Source: JAFDVL01 sp043736395 (GTDB lineage: Bacteria; Acidobacteriota; Blastocatellia; RBC074). From it: 46,798 bases of DNA. A program made the position numbers and the translations under genes. Numbering within the stretch: position 1 is the stretch's first letter; every line of letters begins with the position of its first letter. Positions 1 to 7,328 of this stretch are shown here, in pieces. Under the pieces are notes generated by a model. The model saw only the letters and a program-made list of their open reading frames with translations. It had not been told where the DNA came from and did no database searches. The DNA is taken from positions 1 to 46,798 of the forward strand of contig JAYTCQ010000255.1 of assembly GCA_043736395.1 (NCBI GenBank), written 5' to 3'.

Positions 1-81
1 TTCCGGACGGGAACGCCCTACGAATTGACAACCGATTCAGAAGTACGCAGAGTTTATCTGGGCGAAAAGTTCAGAATGTAG
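1..81 (+). CDS. lptB: LPS export ABC transporter ATP-binding protein LptB (C-terminal tail only)
   Basis: Partial gene, cut by the left edge; 26 residues and a TAG stop are visible in frame from base 1. The tail reads ...EVRRVYLGEKFRM, the typical end of LptB, the cytoplasmic ATPase that powers lipopolysaccharide transport from the inner membrane. The following gene is rpoN, and lptB-rpoN is a common order in Gram-negative bacteria, which supports the call. The ATPase domain itself lies outside the window. Confidence 0.85.
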   Translation, partial: FRTGTPYELTTDSEVRRVYLGEKFRM

Positions 82-96
82 TTATTATAGAGTTTT

Positions 97-1707
97 ATGA
101 AACAAGGGCTTTCACTAGGACAGCGATTATCTCAAAGCATTATCTTGACGCCACAACTGCGTCAGCGGATTGAAATGCTACAGATGGCGCAACTGGAACT
201 TGGAGAATTAATCAACCAACAGCTCCAGGAAAATCCCGTCCTCGAAGAAATCCCGGGCGATGAAATTTCAGTTTCTCCCAGTCTCACCGGAGCCGATTTT
301 GCAGTGGATGCCCCCAGCGGCGAACTTAACGGAAATCGCGACTACGAAGTTCCCGGCGACAATCCCAATTACATGAACGGCGCGGCAGAAATGCCGGAAT
401 ACATTAACGGCAGCGCCGAGACCAAAGATTTTGGCGAATCGAATTACGAAGAACGATTCACTGCCAGTGATAGCTCGACATCCAATACGGATTCTTCTGA
501 AGCTGAAATCGGACAGCGTGATTCTTTTGAGGAAATTGACTTCGGACAAACCTTTGAAGAATACCTTGATCCGGGTTATCGCACTCGCGAAACTGAAGTC
601 AAAGAAGCTCCCTCATTCGATCAATTTCTTTCTTCTGAGCAATCTTTGGGAGAATATCTGGATTGGCAATTGCGCATGACTGTTGCGCCGGAAGAGGTGT
701 TGGAAGCCGCTTCCGCCATTATTGGCAATCTGAATAACGACGGCTATCTGGAAGGTACACGCGAAGAAATCGCGGCGCTTGGCAATTGGTCAGATGAGAC
801 CATGGATGCTGCTTTTAAGATTTTGGCGCAGCTTGATCCGCCAGGGGTTGGTGCCTCGGGGCTTCAGGATTGCCTGATTCAGCAATTACACACAATGGGC
901 TGCGGAGATCGTCTGGCGGTGAGTTTAATTCGCGACCATTTTCCTAAGCTCCAAAATCACAAATTGCCTGAGCTGGCACGTGAACTAAATATTACAATTG
1001 AAGATATTCAGGAAGAACTGAAAATTATCAAGCAGCTCGAACCGCATCCGGGACGAAAATTCGCGCCACGTGATGCGCAGTATGTCGAACCGGAAGTCTA
1101 TATTGAAAAAATGGAGGATGATTACGTCATCCGTTTCAATGACGATGGATTGCCTCAGCTCCGCATTAATACGCAGTATCGGCGGATGATGGAAAACAAA
1201 GAAACTTCCAGAGAAACACGCGATTATATCAAAGATCGTTTTCGCTCAGCCGTGGATTTGCTGAAAAATATTGAGCACCGCAAACAAACCATTTACAGAG
1301 TCTGCGAACAAATTATTTATCGTCAACGTCAATTTTTAGATCACGGCGCAGATTATATTAAGCCAATGATGCTGAAAGATATTTCCGAAGATATTGGCAT
1401 TCATTTGTCTACGGTGTCACGTGTCGTCAATGGTAAATATGCGCATACGCCGCAAGGTGTGATTGAGCTGCGCCGCTTCTTCACAGAAGGCATGGTGAAT
1501 GATGATGGTGAAGAAGTTTCGACCCGAATCATTAAGACCAAGATCAAGAAAATGATTGAGGCCGAAGACAGTAAAGCGCCAATGACTGATGACGAAATTG
1601 CTTCACGCTTAGCTGCGGATGGACAAAAGCTTTCGCGCCGGACAGTCGCCAAATATCGTGATCAGTTGCGCATCCCCGGATCGCGCGAAAGAAAGCAAAG
1701 TTTTTAG
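97..1707 (+). CDS. rpoN: RNA polymerase sigma-54 factor RpoN
   Basis: Sigma-54 directs core RNA polymerase to -24/-12 promoters that need an enhancer-binding ATPase. Region I is the Gln/Leu-rich start (LGQRLSQSIILTPQLRQRIE). An acidic, variable stretch of roughly residues 50-180 follows, then the core-binding domain. Near residues 430-460 lies a helix-turn-helix segment (IHLSTVSRVVNGKYAHTPQG). The RpoN box is SRRTVAKYR at about residues 513-521. At 536 aa it is slightly longer than the usual 470-500 because of the acidic linker. It starts 15 bases after the lptB stop and is followed by hpf, as in many genomes. No clear -24/-12 promoter was found by eye in this window. Confidence 0.97.
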   Translation: MKQGLSLGQRLSQSIILTPQLRQRIEMLQMAQLELGELINQQLQENPVLEEIPGDEISVSPSLTGADFAVDAPSGELNGNRDYEVPGDNPNYMNGAAEMPEYINGSAETKDFGESNYEERFTASDSSTSNTDSSEAEIGQRDSFEEIDFGQTFEEYLDPGYRTRETEVKEAPSFDQFLSSEQSLGEYLDWQLRMTVAPEEVLEAASAIIGNLNNDGYLEGTREEIAALGNWSDETMDAAFKILAQLDPPGVGASGLQDCLIQQLHTMGCGDRLAVSLIRDHFPKLQNHKLPELARELNITIEDIQEELKIIKQLEPHPGRKFAPRDAQYVEPEVYIEKMEDDYVIRFNDDGLPQLRINTQYRRMMENKETSRETRDYIKDRFRSAVDLLKNIEHRKQTIYRVCEQIIYRQRQFLDHGADYIKPMMLKDISEDIGIHLSTVSRVVNGKYAHTPQGVIELRRFFTEGMVNDDGEEVSTRIIKTKIKKMIEAEDSKAPMTDDEIASRLAADGQKLSRRTVAKYRDQLRIPGSRERKQSF

Positions 1708-1810
1708 ATCCTCGTCATGAACTTTTACAGAGTTCTTTCGTTTGATAGATTGAGGTTGTAAGTTTCCTGCCCCACACTCTGACCAATAACTTTTTCAAAG
1801 GAGCAGTGCC

Positions 1811-2344
1811 ATGCAAGTCGAATTTACCGGTCGCAATTTCACAGTTTCTCCTGCCATCAAAGAACATACCAAAGAACATTTTGCGAAGCTTGATACACTG
1901 ATGAAAAGTGCCTTCAAAGCGCATGTTATTTTAAGTATCGGAAAACATCATAAGCACGCTGCCGAAATTGTAGTGCACTGGAAGGAGCACGAATTAACGA
2001 GTCTGGCCGATTCAAATGATATGTATTCTTCGGTTTCGCAAGCCATTAATCGGCTTTATCGTCAGGCTCAAAAGCTGAAAGGTAAAACCATTGCGCTCAA
2101 ACATCCGACAGTTCCAACGAAGGTAGTAGTTGCTAAAATTGAAACGGATGCCATCCGCGAAAAAAACGCCCCAAGGATTATCCGTTCGCGTCGTTATTCG
2201 ATCAAACCGATGACTGCTGATCAGGCGATGTTTGAAGTCAACACAAGTCCCGAACATTTTCTCGTTTTCCGTAATTCTGAAACGGATCGCATCGGCGTAA
2301 TCTACAAACGAAAAGATGGTAATTTCGGCTTAATTGAACCTTAG
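1811..2344 (+). CDS. hpf: Ribosome hibernation promoting factor, long form
   Basis: Binds the small ribosomal subunit and, in the long form, pairs 70S ribosomes into inactive 100S dimers in stationary phase. The N-terminal S30AE/HPF domain covers about residues 1-100 (MQVEFTGRNFTVSPAIKEH). After a basic linker, the C-terminal dimerisation domain covers about residues 120-177 (YSIKPMTADQAMFEV, FRNSETDRIGVIYKRKDG). The length of 177 aa matches long HPF. A strong ribosome binding site (AAAGGAG, 1797-1803) sits 7 bases before the ATG, unlike the next genes in the row. The order rpoN-hpf-rapZ is conserved widely. The stop codon overlaps the first bases of a perfect 21-bp inverted repeat. Confidence 0.95.
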   Translation: MQVEFTGRNFTVSPAIKEHTKEHFAKLDTLMKSAFKAHVILSIGKHHKHAAEIVVHWKEHELTSLADSNDMYSSVSQAINRLYRQAQKLKGKTIALKHPTVPTKVVVAKIETDAIREKNAPRIIRSRRYSIKPMTADQAMFEVNTSPEHFLVFRNSETDRIGVIYKRKDGNFGLIEP

Positions 2345-2421
2345 GAAAGTTCGCGGTTCGCAGCGAAGATAGTTCGCTGTCTTGCTCTGAACTGTCTTTA
2401 CTGCGAACCGCGAACTTTCCT
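2343..2421. repeat. Perfect 21-bp inverted repeat between hpf and rapZ
   Basis: The arms are 2343-2363 and 2401-2421, separated by 37 bases. The right arm holds the heptads gcgaacc and gcgaact side by side, and a further gcgaact follows at 2426-2432. A stem of this length would form a stable RNA hairpin. It lacks a clear U-tract, so it looks more like a dispersed palindromic repeat than a classic terminator. Confidence 0.85.
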
Positions 2422-2436
2422 CACTGCGAACTATTT

Positions 2437-3297
2437 ATGCTTCCTCAACTTGTCATCATCACAGGCTTGAGCGGTTCTGGAATGTCTTCGGCGATGAACG
2501 TTTACGAAGACTTGGGATATTTCTGCGTCGATAATTTACCTGTCCAGCTCATTCCCAGTTTCGTCCAACTCTTCGAACGTAAGGAATCCGGCATCACGCG
2601 CGCGGCGCTTGGCGTCAACATCCGTGAAGGCGAATTTCTCAAAAGCTTTCCGCAAGTCTATGCAAAACTTCGCGGACGCACGGACCTTGAGTTAACAGTT
2701 ATTTTTCTGGAAGCCAGCGATTCCGCACTGCAACGTCGCTACAGTGAAACGCGCCGTCCACATCCGCTCGGTGAAGGAACTGTCCTCGAAGCTATCAATG
2801 CAGAACGAAAAGCTCTCGCGCCCATTCGTTCACTCGCGGACATCGTCGTTGATACTTCCGATCACACCGTTCATTCGCTCCGTGCATATTTGAAAAAGCG
2901 GTTTACGACGGATTCCGCCGAAGCCAAAACAGAAATCACAGTCGTAAGTTTCGGCTATAAACACGGTGTCCCGATTGACGCGGACATCATGCTCGACGTC
3001 CGTTTCTTACCCAATCCATATTTCGTTCCTGAACTGAAAGAATTTTCAGGTAACGATCAACCTGTTATTGAATTTTTGGAAAGCAGCGATGAAGTAAAAG
3101 AAACGGTGAACCGCTTTACTTCCCTGCTGGATTATTTAGTCCCGATGTATCAACGTGAAGGAAAAAGTTACGTCACGATTGCCATCGGTTGTACGGGCGG
3201 CAAACATCGTTCGGTTTATACTGCAAATCAACTCGGAAAATATCTGAATCGCAATGGTCATCACACGCACGTGATGCATCGCGATGTTAAGAAATAG
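2437..3297 (+). CDS. rapZ: RapZ-family nucleotide-binding protein (RNase adapter) with altered Walker A
   Basis: RapZ/YvcJ proteins bind nucleotides and, in enterobacteria, bind small RNAs to control glucosamine-6-phosphate synthesis. In 286 aa it has the N-terminal P-loop region, the LGYFCVDNLP motif (about residues 27-36), and the conserved C-terminal domain with VSFGYKHG (about 169-176) and GCTGGKHRSV (about 250-259). The P-loop reads GLSGSGMSS (residues 10-18). The invariant lysine is Met16 (codon ATG where AAG would be one base away), so ATP/GTP binding is probably changed or lost. It lies between hpf and PTS genes as usual. No Shine-Dalgarno precedes the ATG; a hairpin repeat fills the gap. 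The family call is secure, but the activity is uncertain. Confidence 0.93.
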   Translation: MLPQLVIITGLSGSGMSSAMNVYEDLGYFCVDNLPVQLIPSFVQLFERKESGITRAALGVNIREGEFLKSFPQVYAKLRGRTDLELTVIFLEASDSALQRRYSETRRPHPLGEGTVLEAINAERKALAPIRSLADIVVDTSDHTVHSLRAYLKKRFTTDSAEAKTEITVVSFGYKHGVPIDADIMLDVRFLPNPYFVPELKEFSGNDQPVIEFLESSDEVKETVNRFTSLLDYLVPMYQREGKSYVTIAIGCTGGKHRSVYTANQLGKYLNRNGHHTHVMHRDVKK

Positions 3298-3301
3298 GTA
3301 C

Positions 3302-3357
3302 TAGATGTTAGATGCTGGATGTTGGGCTGAAACCTACTATCCAGCATCTAACATCTA
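3302..3357. repeat. Perfect 19-bp inverted repeat between rapZ and EIIA
   Basis: The arms are 3302-3320 and 3339-3357. The left arm and its flank are three near-identical heptads (agatgtt, agatgct, ggatgtt). It begins 4 bases after the rapZ stop and ends 19 bases before the next start codon, leaving no clear ribosome binding site there. Confidence 0.85.
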
Positions 3358-3376
3358 ACATCCAACACCGAATTTT

Positions 3377-3778
3377 ATGATTGGTGGAGTCATTGTCACA
3401 CACGGCAACTTAGCGATTGAATTGCTGAGCGCAGCCGAAACGATTGTTGGAGATATTCAGCATATCCAGGCTATCTCTATTGGTTGGCACGACGATCTGG
3501 AACTGGCACGCGAAGCCATCAGCAAAGCGATTGAACTGGTAGACGCTGGCGATGGGGTTCTGGTTTTAACCGATATGTTCGGCGGAACTCCAACTAATAT
3601 TGCCTGTACTTTTTTAGGTTCTGCACCCATCGAAGTCGTGACCGGCGTTAACCTTCCAATGGTGATTAAACTTGCCGATCAACAACCCGACGAAACGCTT
3701 CCGGTAATCGCTCGAAGAGTCCGCGAACAAGGCCAAAAAAATATCTATCTGGCGAGCGAAGTGTTAATGCCGAAATAG
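3377..3778 (+). CDS. PTS system mannose-family EIIA domain protein
   Basis: A cytoplasmic phosphocarrier that would accept a phosphate from HPr. The 133-aa protein is a complete EIIA-Man domain (IGGVIVTHGNLA at the start). His9 in VTHGN is the expected phosphorylation site, and VLTDMFGGTPTN (about residues 55-66) is the family hallmark. No EIIB, EIIC or EIID genes lie nearby, so a regulatory role rather than sugar uptake is likely, as for other rpoN-linked PTS sets. It lies between rapZ and HPr and is probably co-transcribed with both, despite hairpin repeats in each gap. Confidence 0.93.
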   Translation: MIGGVIVTHGNLAIELLSAAETIVGDIQHIQAISIGWHDDLELAREAISKAIELVDAGDGVLVLTDMFGGTPTNIACTFLGSAPIEVVTGVNLPMVIKLADQQPDETLPVIARRVREQGQKNIYLASEVLMPK

Positions 3779-3782
3779 GAGA

Positions 3783-3854
3783 AAGTGATGAGTGATGAGT
3801 AGAATGTAATGAGTTTAAAGACACTCGTTTCTCATTACTCATCACTCATCACTT
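3783..3854. repeat. Perfect 19-bp inverted repeat between EIIA and HPr
   Basis: The arms are 3783-3801 and 3836-3854, made of the heptad gtgatga repeated. The right arm ends only 3 bases before the HPr start codon (3858), so it occupies the place where a ribosome binding site should be. Confidence 0.85.
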
Positions 3855-3857
3855 CCC

Positions 3858-4136
3858 ATGATTCAACGTCGCATCATCATCCCCAACCGACTTGGACTAC
3901 ACGCCAGAGCTGCTGCAAAGCTGGTACGCCTGGCGAATTCCTATGAAAGTTCAGTCCACATTCTGCGTTGCGACTCCCCTGAAAAAACTGTTGATGCAAA
4001 AAGTATTTTAGGGATTTTGATGTTAGCCGCGACGCAGCATATCGAGATTGAATTAATTGTCGAGGGCGCAGACGAAACAGAAGCCATGGCAGCCTTATGC
4101 CAATTGATTCAAAATAAATTTGGCGAGCTGGAATAA
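3858..4136 (+). CDS. ptsH: Phosphocarrier protein HPr
   Basis: HPr takes phosphate from Enzyme I and passes it to EIIA. The 92-aa protein has the active-site motif GLHARAAAKLV with His15 and Arg17. The regulatory-serine region VDAKSILGIL has Ser48. That serine is the target of HPr kinase/phosphorylase in other bacteria, but no hprK gene is present in this cluster. The stop is followed closely by Enzyme I. The start codon directly abuts a hairpin repeat and has no Shine-Dalgarno, so translation may depend on coupling or on unfolding of the hairpin. Confidence 0.95.
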   Translation: MIQRRIIIPNRLGLHARAAAKLVRLANSYESSVHILRCDSPEKTVDAKSILGILMLAATQHIEIELIVEGADETEAMAALCQLIQNKFGELE

Positions 4137-4214
4137 GAATTTCCCTTGAAAATCAGCCGCAATAAGCTCATCATCAAAAGTTCAAGGAATAGTCTAACGA
4201 AAGCTATAGTCAGC

Positions 4215-5990
4215 ATGTCACTCCCACACTCCAGGACTTCTTCAGAGGAACGTATCGAAGGCATCGGTATCTGCGCCGGAATCGCCATCGGAACAGTTTT
4301 TTTTGTGGATGACCAGCGTGGTCATGTCGTTCGATTAAATTTACCGGAAGCACAAATTGAATCTGAAATTATGCGCTTTCGTCAGGCTGTGGTAGTCGCG
4401 CAACAACAGCTTCAAACTGTTCAAAATCGTCTTCGCGCAGCGTTAGGTGAAGAACAGGCGTATATCTTTGAAGCTCACGTTCTGCTCCTGCAAGACCAAA
4501 GCCTTGGACGTCAGGTTGAAAACTTTATTCATAATCATCGTGCCAGCGCTGAATGGGCAGTCCGCGAAGTCACCAATCGATTAATGGCCGTTTATAACGG
4601 AATCGCGGACGAATATATGCGTTCGCGAAGCTCTGATCTGGAAGACGTTTCCAAACGTGTGATTGCTATTTTGAGTGGTACACAACCGCGCAGCTTTACT
4701 GACATTACCGAAGACGCAATCCTGATTGCCAACGAACTTTTGCCTTCCATCGCGGCTGAAATTAATACTGAAAAAATTCAAGGATTTGCGACGAATAACG
4801 GCGGCTGGACTTCACACACTGCCATCATCGCACGCAGCCTGAACCTCCCTGCTGTGGCGGGATTAAAAGACATTACTTCACGCGTTCGCTCTGGCGAAAC
4901 CATCATTGTTGATGGGAATTCAGGGACTGTCATTTTGCGCCCTGATCCCGAAACGCTTAGTTTTTATCTGGATCAGCGCGTTCGCACACAAGAGGAAATT
5001 TTGCATTTTGTGGAGGAGCGCGAACTGCCTGCCATCACCCGCGATGGGCAGCTAATAACGCTTCGCGCCAATATTGAATTGCCCGATGAAATTGATACCG
5101 TAAGGCGATTTAACGCCAGTGGCATCGGCCTTTTTCGCTCAGAATTTTTATATTCCAAGGCTGATACGGAATTACCTTCGGAAGACGAACAATACGAAAT
5201 TTATAAACTTCTGGCAGAAACCAGTGGAGTCGAAGGCGCCGTCATTCGCACCTTCGATCTCGGCGGAGATAAATTATATCTGGATGGTTTTAGCGCTGAA
5301 CGTAATCCCGCGTTAGGCCTGCGCGCGATTCGGCTTTCTCTCAAAGTTGATTATGTTTTCCGGACTCAAATTCGCGCTATCTTGCGAGCTGCCGCGTATG
5401 GGAAATTAAAAATTGTCTTGCCGCTGATTTCCAATCTGGATGAATTGCGTCGCGCGAAAAAGATTATTGCAGATGTAACCGAAGAACTAAAAAAACAAAA
5501 TTTCCCGCATAATGCCAATGTCGAAATTGGCGTGATGATTGAAGTTCCTGCCGCTGTTTTTCTAGCTGAACACCTCGCGCGCGAAGCTGATTTCTTCAGC
5601 CTCGGCACGAACGATTTGACGCAATATTTAATCGCCGTAGACCGCTCTAACGAAAGCGTTAATTATTTATTTGATTCGCTTCATCCAGGTGTCTTACGCG
5701 CTATCAAGCTCTTAGTTGATGACGCGCAAACCGTGAACATTCCCGTCACCGTCTGCGGAGAAATGGCTTCGAATCCAACGCAGGCGATAGTTTTATTAGG
5801 GCTGGGGCTAATTGATTTAAGTATGACGCCCAGCGCCATCCCAATGATTAAGCGCATCATCAGAGCCGTAGATTTAAGCGCAGCGCGCACAATTGCCAAT
5901 CATGCGCTGACCCTGGCGACTCCCGCCGAAGTCAATCAGTACGTCCATTCCGAACTCGCCCGACATTGGGCTTCACACGCAACGCCATAA
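4215..5990 (+). CDS. ptsI: Phosphoenolpyruvate-protein phosphotransferase (PTS Enzyme I)
   Basis: Transfers phosphate from phosphoenolpyruvate to HPr. The N-terminal HPr-binding and swivelling His domain comes first (IEGIGICAGIAIG). The active-site His lies in GGWTSHTAIIAR. The C-terminal PEP-binding TIM barrel has GIGLFRSEFLY, GTNDLTQYLIAVDR and the catalytic Cys in VTVCGEMASNP. The residue before TSH is Trp; it is usually Arg (GGRTSH). I chose ATG 4215, which gives 591 aa, near the usual 570-590. A TTG at 4146 would add 23 basic residues that do not resemble Enzyme I. The gene closes the rpoN-PTS cluster. Confidence 0.95.
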   Translation: MSLPHSRTSSEERIEGIGICAGIAIGTVFFVDDQRGHVVRLNLPEAQIESEIMRFRQAVVVAQQQLQTVQNRLRAALGEEQAYIFEAHVLLLQDQSLGRQVENFIHNHRASAEWAVREVTNRLMAVYNGIADEYMRSRSSDLEDVSKRVIAILSGTQPRSFTDITEDAILIANELLPSIAAEINTEKIQGFATNNGGWTSHTAIIARSLNLPAVAGLKDITSRVRSGETIIVDGNSGTVILRPDPETLSFYLDQRVRTQEEILHFVEERELPAITRDGQLITLRANIELPDEIDTVRRFNASGIGLFRSEFLYSKADTELPSEDEQYEIYKLLAETSGVEGAVIRTFDLGGDKLYLDGFSAERNPALGLRAIRLSLKVDYVFRTQIRAILRAAAYGKLKIVLPLISNLDELRRAKKIIADVTEELKKQNFPHNANVEIGVMIEVPAAVFLAEHLAREADFFSLGTNDLTQYLIAVDRSNESVNYLFDSLHPGVLRAIKLLVDDAQTVNIPVTVCGEMASNPTQAIVLLGLGLIDLSMTPSAIPMIKRIIRAVDLSAARTIANHALTLATPAEVNQYVHSELARHWASHATP

Positions 5991-5994
5991 AAAA

Positions 5995-6126
5995 TTATCC
6001 ACGAAGTTCACGAAGGAACACGAAGAAAAAGCAAACTAACATGTAAGAAATTCATGAAGTTTTGAATGATTCACCCTCAGTGTTCTCTTCGTGTTCCTTC
6101 GTGTCCTTCGTGTCCTTCGTGGATAA
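5995..6126. repeat. Inverted repeat of CACGAAG type between ptsI and acyP
   Basis: The left arm (5995-6025) and right arm (about 6088-6126) are complementary and rich in the unit cacgaag/cttcgtg. The right arm has one extra 9-base unit (tccttcgtg three times in a row), showing slippage of a 9-base period. The same sequence type recurs at 6484-6577, 27296-27434 and 29491-29628. Confidence 0.85.
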
Positions 6127-6200
6127 ATTCTTTACCTTGATAAGTCACCCACGTCACCAGCTTTTAAATCTGCCTTCTCTTCTTGTATATTGCTCATCAC

Positions 6201-6473
6201 ATGGTTGCACGACGTTTTCTTATTGGCGGGACAGTTCAAGGCGTAGGCTATCGTTTCTTTGCGAAGCGAGCGGCAGCGCGGCATCATATCAAAGGAACCG
6301 TCAAAAACCTGCCTGACGGCTGTGTCGAAGTTATTGCCGAAGGCGACCGCGAAGATATGGACGAATTCAAAAAAGACCTGGCGACCGGCCCGATGTTTTC
6401 GGAAGTCACCAGCCTTGATGAAACTGACATCACCGTCTCAGGACGATTTTCTGAATTTAGAATTGACCATTAA
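6201..6473 (+). CDS. acyP: Acylphosphatase
   Basis: A small cytoplasmic enzyme that hydrolyses acyl phosphates. The 90-aa protein has the family signature GTVQGVGYRFF (about residues 10-20) and GTVKNLPDGCVEV (about 32-44). The catalytic pair would be Arg18 and Asn36, both present. The ATG at 6201 gives the standard length; an in-frame TTG at 6183 would add six residues. It stands between two CACGAAG-type inverted repeats, so it is probably a single-gene unit. Confidence 0.95.
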   Translation: MVARRFLIGGTVQGVGYRFFAKRAAARHHIKGTVKNLPDGCVEVIAEGDREDMDEFKKDLATGPMFSEVTSLDETDITVSGRFSEFRIDH

Positions 6474-6483
6474 AAATATTTAC

Positions 6484-6577
6484 CCACGAAGGTCACGAAG
6501 GAACACGAAGGGAAAAAGCGAAGAGAAAACCGCCAGAAAGTATTAAAAACCTTCGTGTTCCTTCGTGACCTTCGTGG
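6484..6577. repeat. Perfect 28-bp CACGAAG-type inverted repeat between acyP and apt
   Basis: The arms 6484-6511 and 6550-6577 match without a mismatch. The loop (6512-6549) is purine-rich. It is the same family as the element at 5995-6126, with a different loop. Confidence 0.88.
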
Positions 6578-6614
6578 ATAATTTTTTCTGAGCATCATTA
6601 TTAAAGGAACCCGA

Positions 6615-7145
6615 ATGACGATAGAAACCGAACTCAAACAACTAATCCGCGAAGTGCCGGATTTCCCGAAACCTGGCATTTTATTTTATGACATCACGAC
6701 TTTGCTGAAAGACGCGAAGGGATTGAAAACCATCATTGATACAATGGCGGAACATTATCAAGGTCAAAAAATTGATACCGTCATCGGCGTCGAAGCCCGT
6801 GGATTTATCTTCGCTCCCGCGCTCGCGTACCACCTAGGCGCAGGCTTCGTGCCCGTTCGCAAGCCGAAAAAATTACCCTCCGAAGTCGAAAGTTTCAGCT
6901 ACGATCTTGAATATGGCAGCGACACATTGGAAATCCATAAGGATGCCGTCGGCGAAGGTCATAACGTTTTAATCGCTGATGATTTGCTGGCAACTGGCGG
7001 AACCGCGCAAGCCGTTACGCAATTAGTTGAAAAGCTCGGCGGCAAAGTCGCAGGCTTAGCCTTCGTCGTAGAATTGGAATTTTTACCCGGACGCGAAAAA
7101 CTGGCTGGTTATGACGTCTACTCACTGCTAAAATACCAATCGTAA
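6615..7145 (+). CDS. apt: Adenine phosphoribosyltransferase
   Basis: Purine salvage enzyme: adenine plus PRPP gives AMP and pyrophosphate. The 176-aa length is typical. It starts with the usual helix and FPKPGILFYDITTLLKD (about residues 17-33). VEARGFIFAPALAY and VRKPKKLP follow. The PRPP-binding loop is VLIADDLLATGGTA (about residues 119-132). It begins 37 bases after the preceding hairpin repeat. The tRNA-Arg gene follows 11 bases after the stop, so the two may share a transcript. Confidence 0.97.
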   Translation: MTIETELKQLIREVPDFPKPGILFYDITTLLKDAKGLKTIIDTMAEHYQGQKIDTVIGVEARGFIFAPALAYHLGAGFVPVRKPKKLPSEVESFSYDLEYGSDTLEIHKDAVGEGHNVLIADDLLATGGTAQAVTQLVEKLGGKVAGLAFVVELEFLPGREKLAGYDVYSLLKYQS

Positions 7146-7156
7146 TCTAGTTTTGT

Positions 7157-7233
7157 GCGCTCGTAGCTCAGGTGGATAGAGCGGTTGCCTCCTAAGCAAC
7201 AGGCCATTGGTTCGAGTCCAATCGAGCGCACCA
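7157..7233 (+). tRNA. tRNA-Arg (anticodon CCT)
   Basis: A full cloverleaf can be folded by eye. The acceptor stem is gcgctcg/cgagcgc, and the D arm starts at gctcagg. The anticodon stem gttgc/gcaac holds loop ctcctaa with anticodon CCT. The T arm is attgg-ttcgagt-ccaat. The discriminator A and CCA are encoded. It reads AGG arginine codons. Confidence 0.95.
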
Positions 7234-7328
7234 TTTCTTTTAATATCATAACTTCATCCCTTGTTTCAGTAAGTACTTTGAGGTTTCGATCTGTCGTACT
7301 ACAGCCGCGCTGCCTAAGATGATTAATA

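Noticed and set aside
2343..2421. Rho-independent terminator after hpf
   Set aside because: The stem is strong, but no T-run follows it, and rapZ begins 16 bases later on the same strand.
4146..4214. TTG start giving a longer Enzyme I
   Set aside because: The added residues do not resemble Enzyme I; ATG 4215 gives the normal length.
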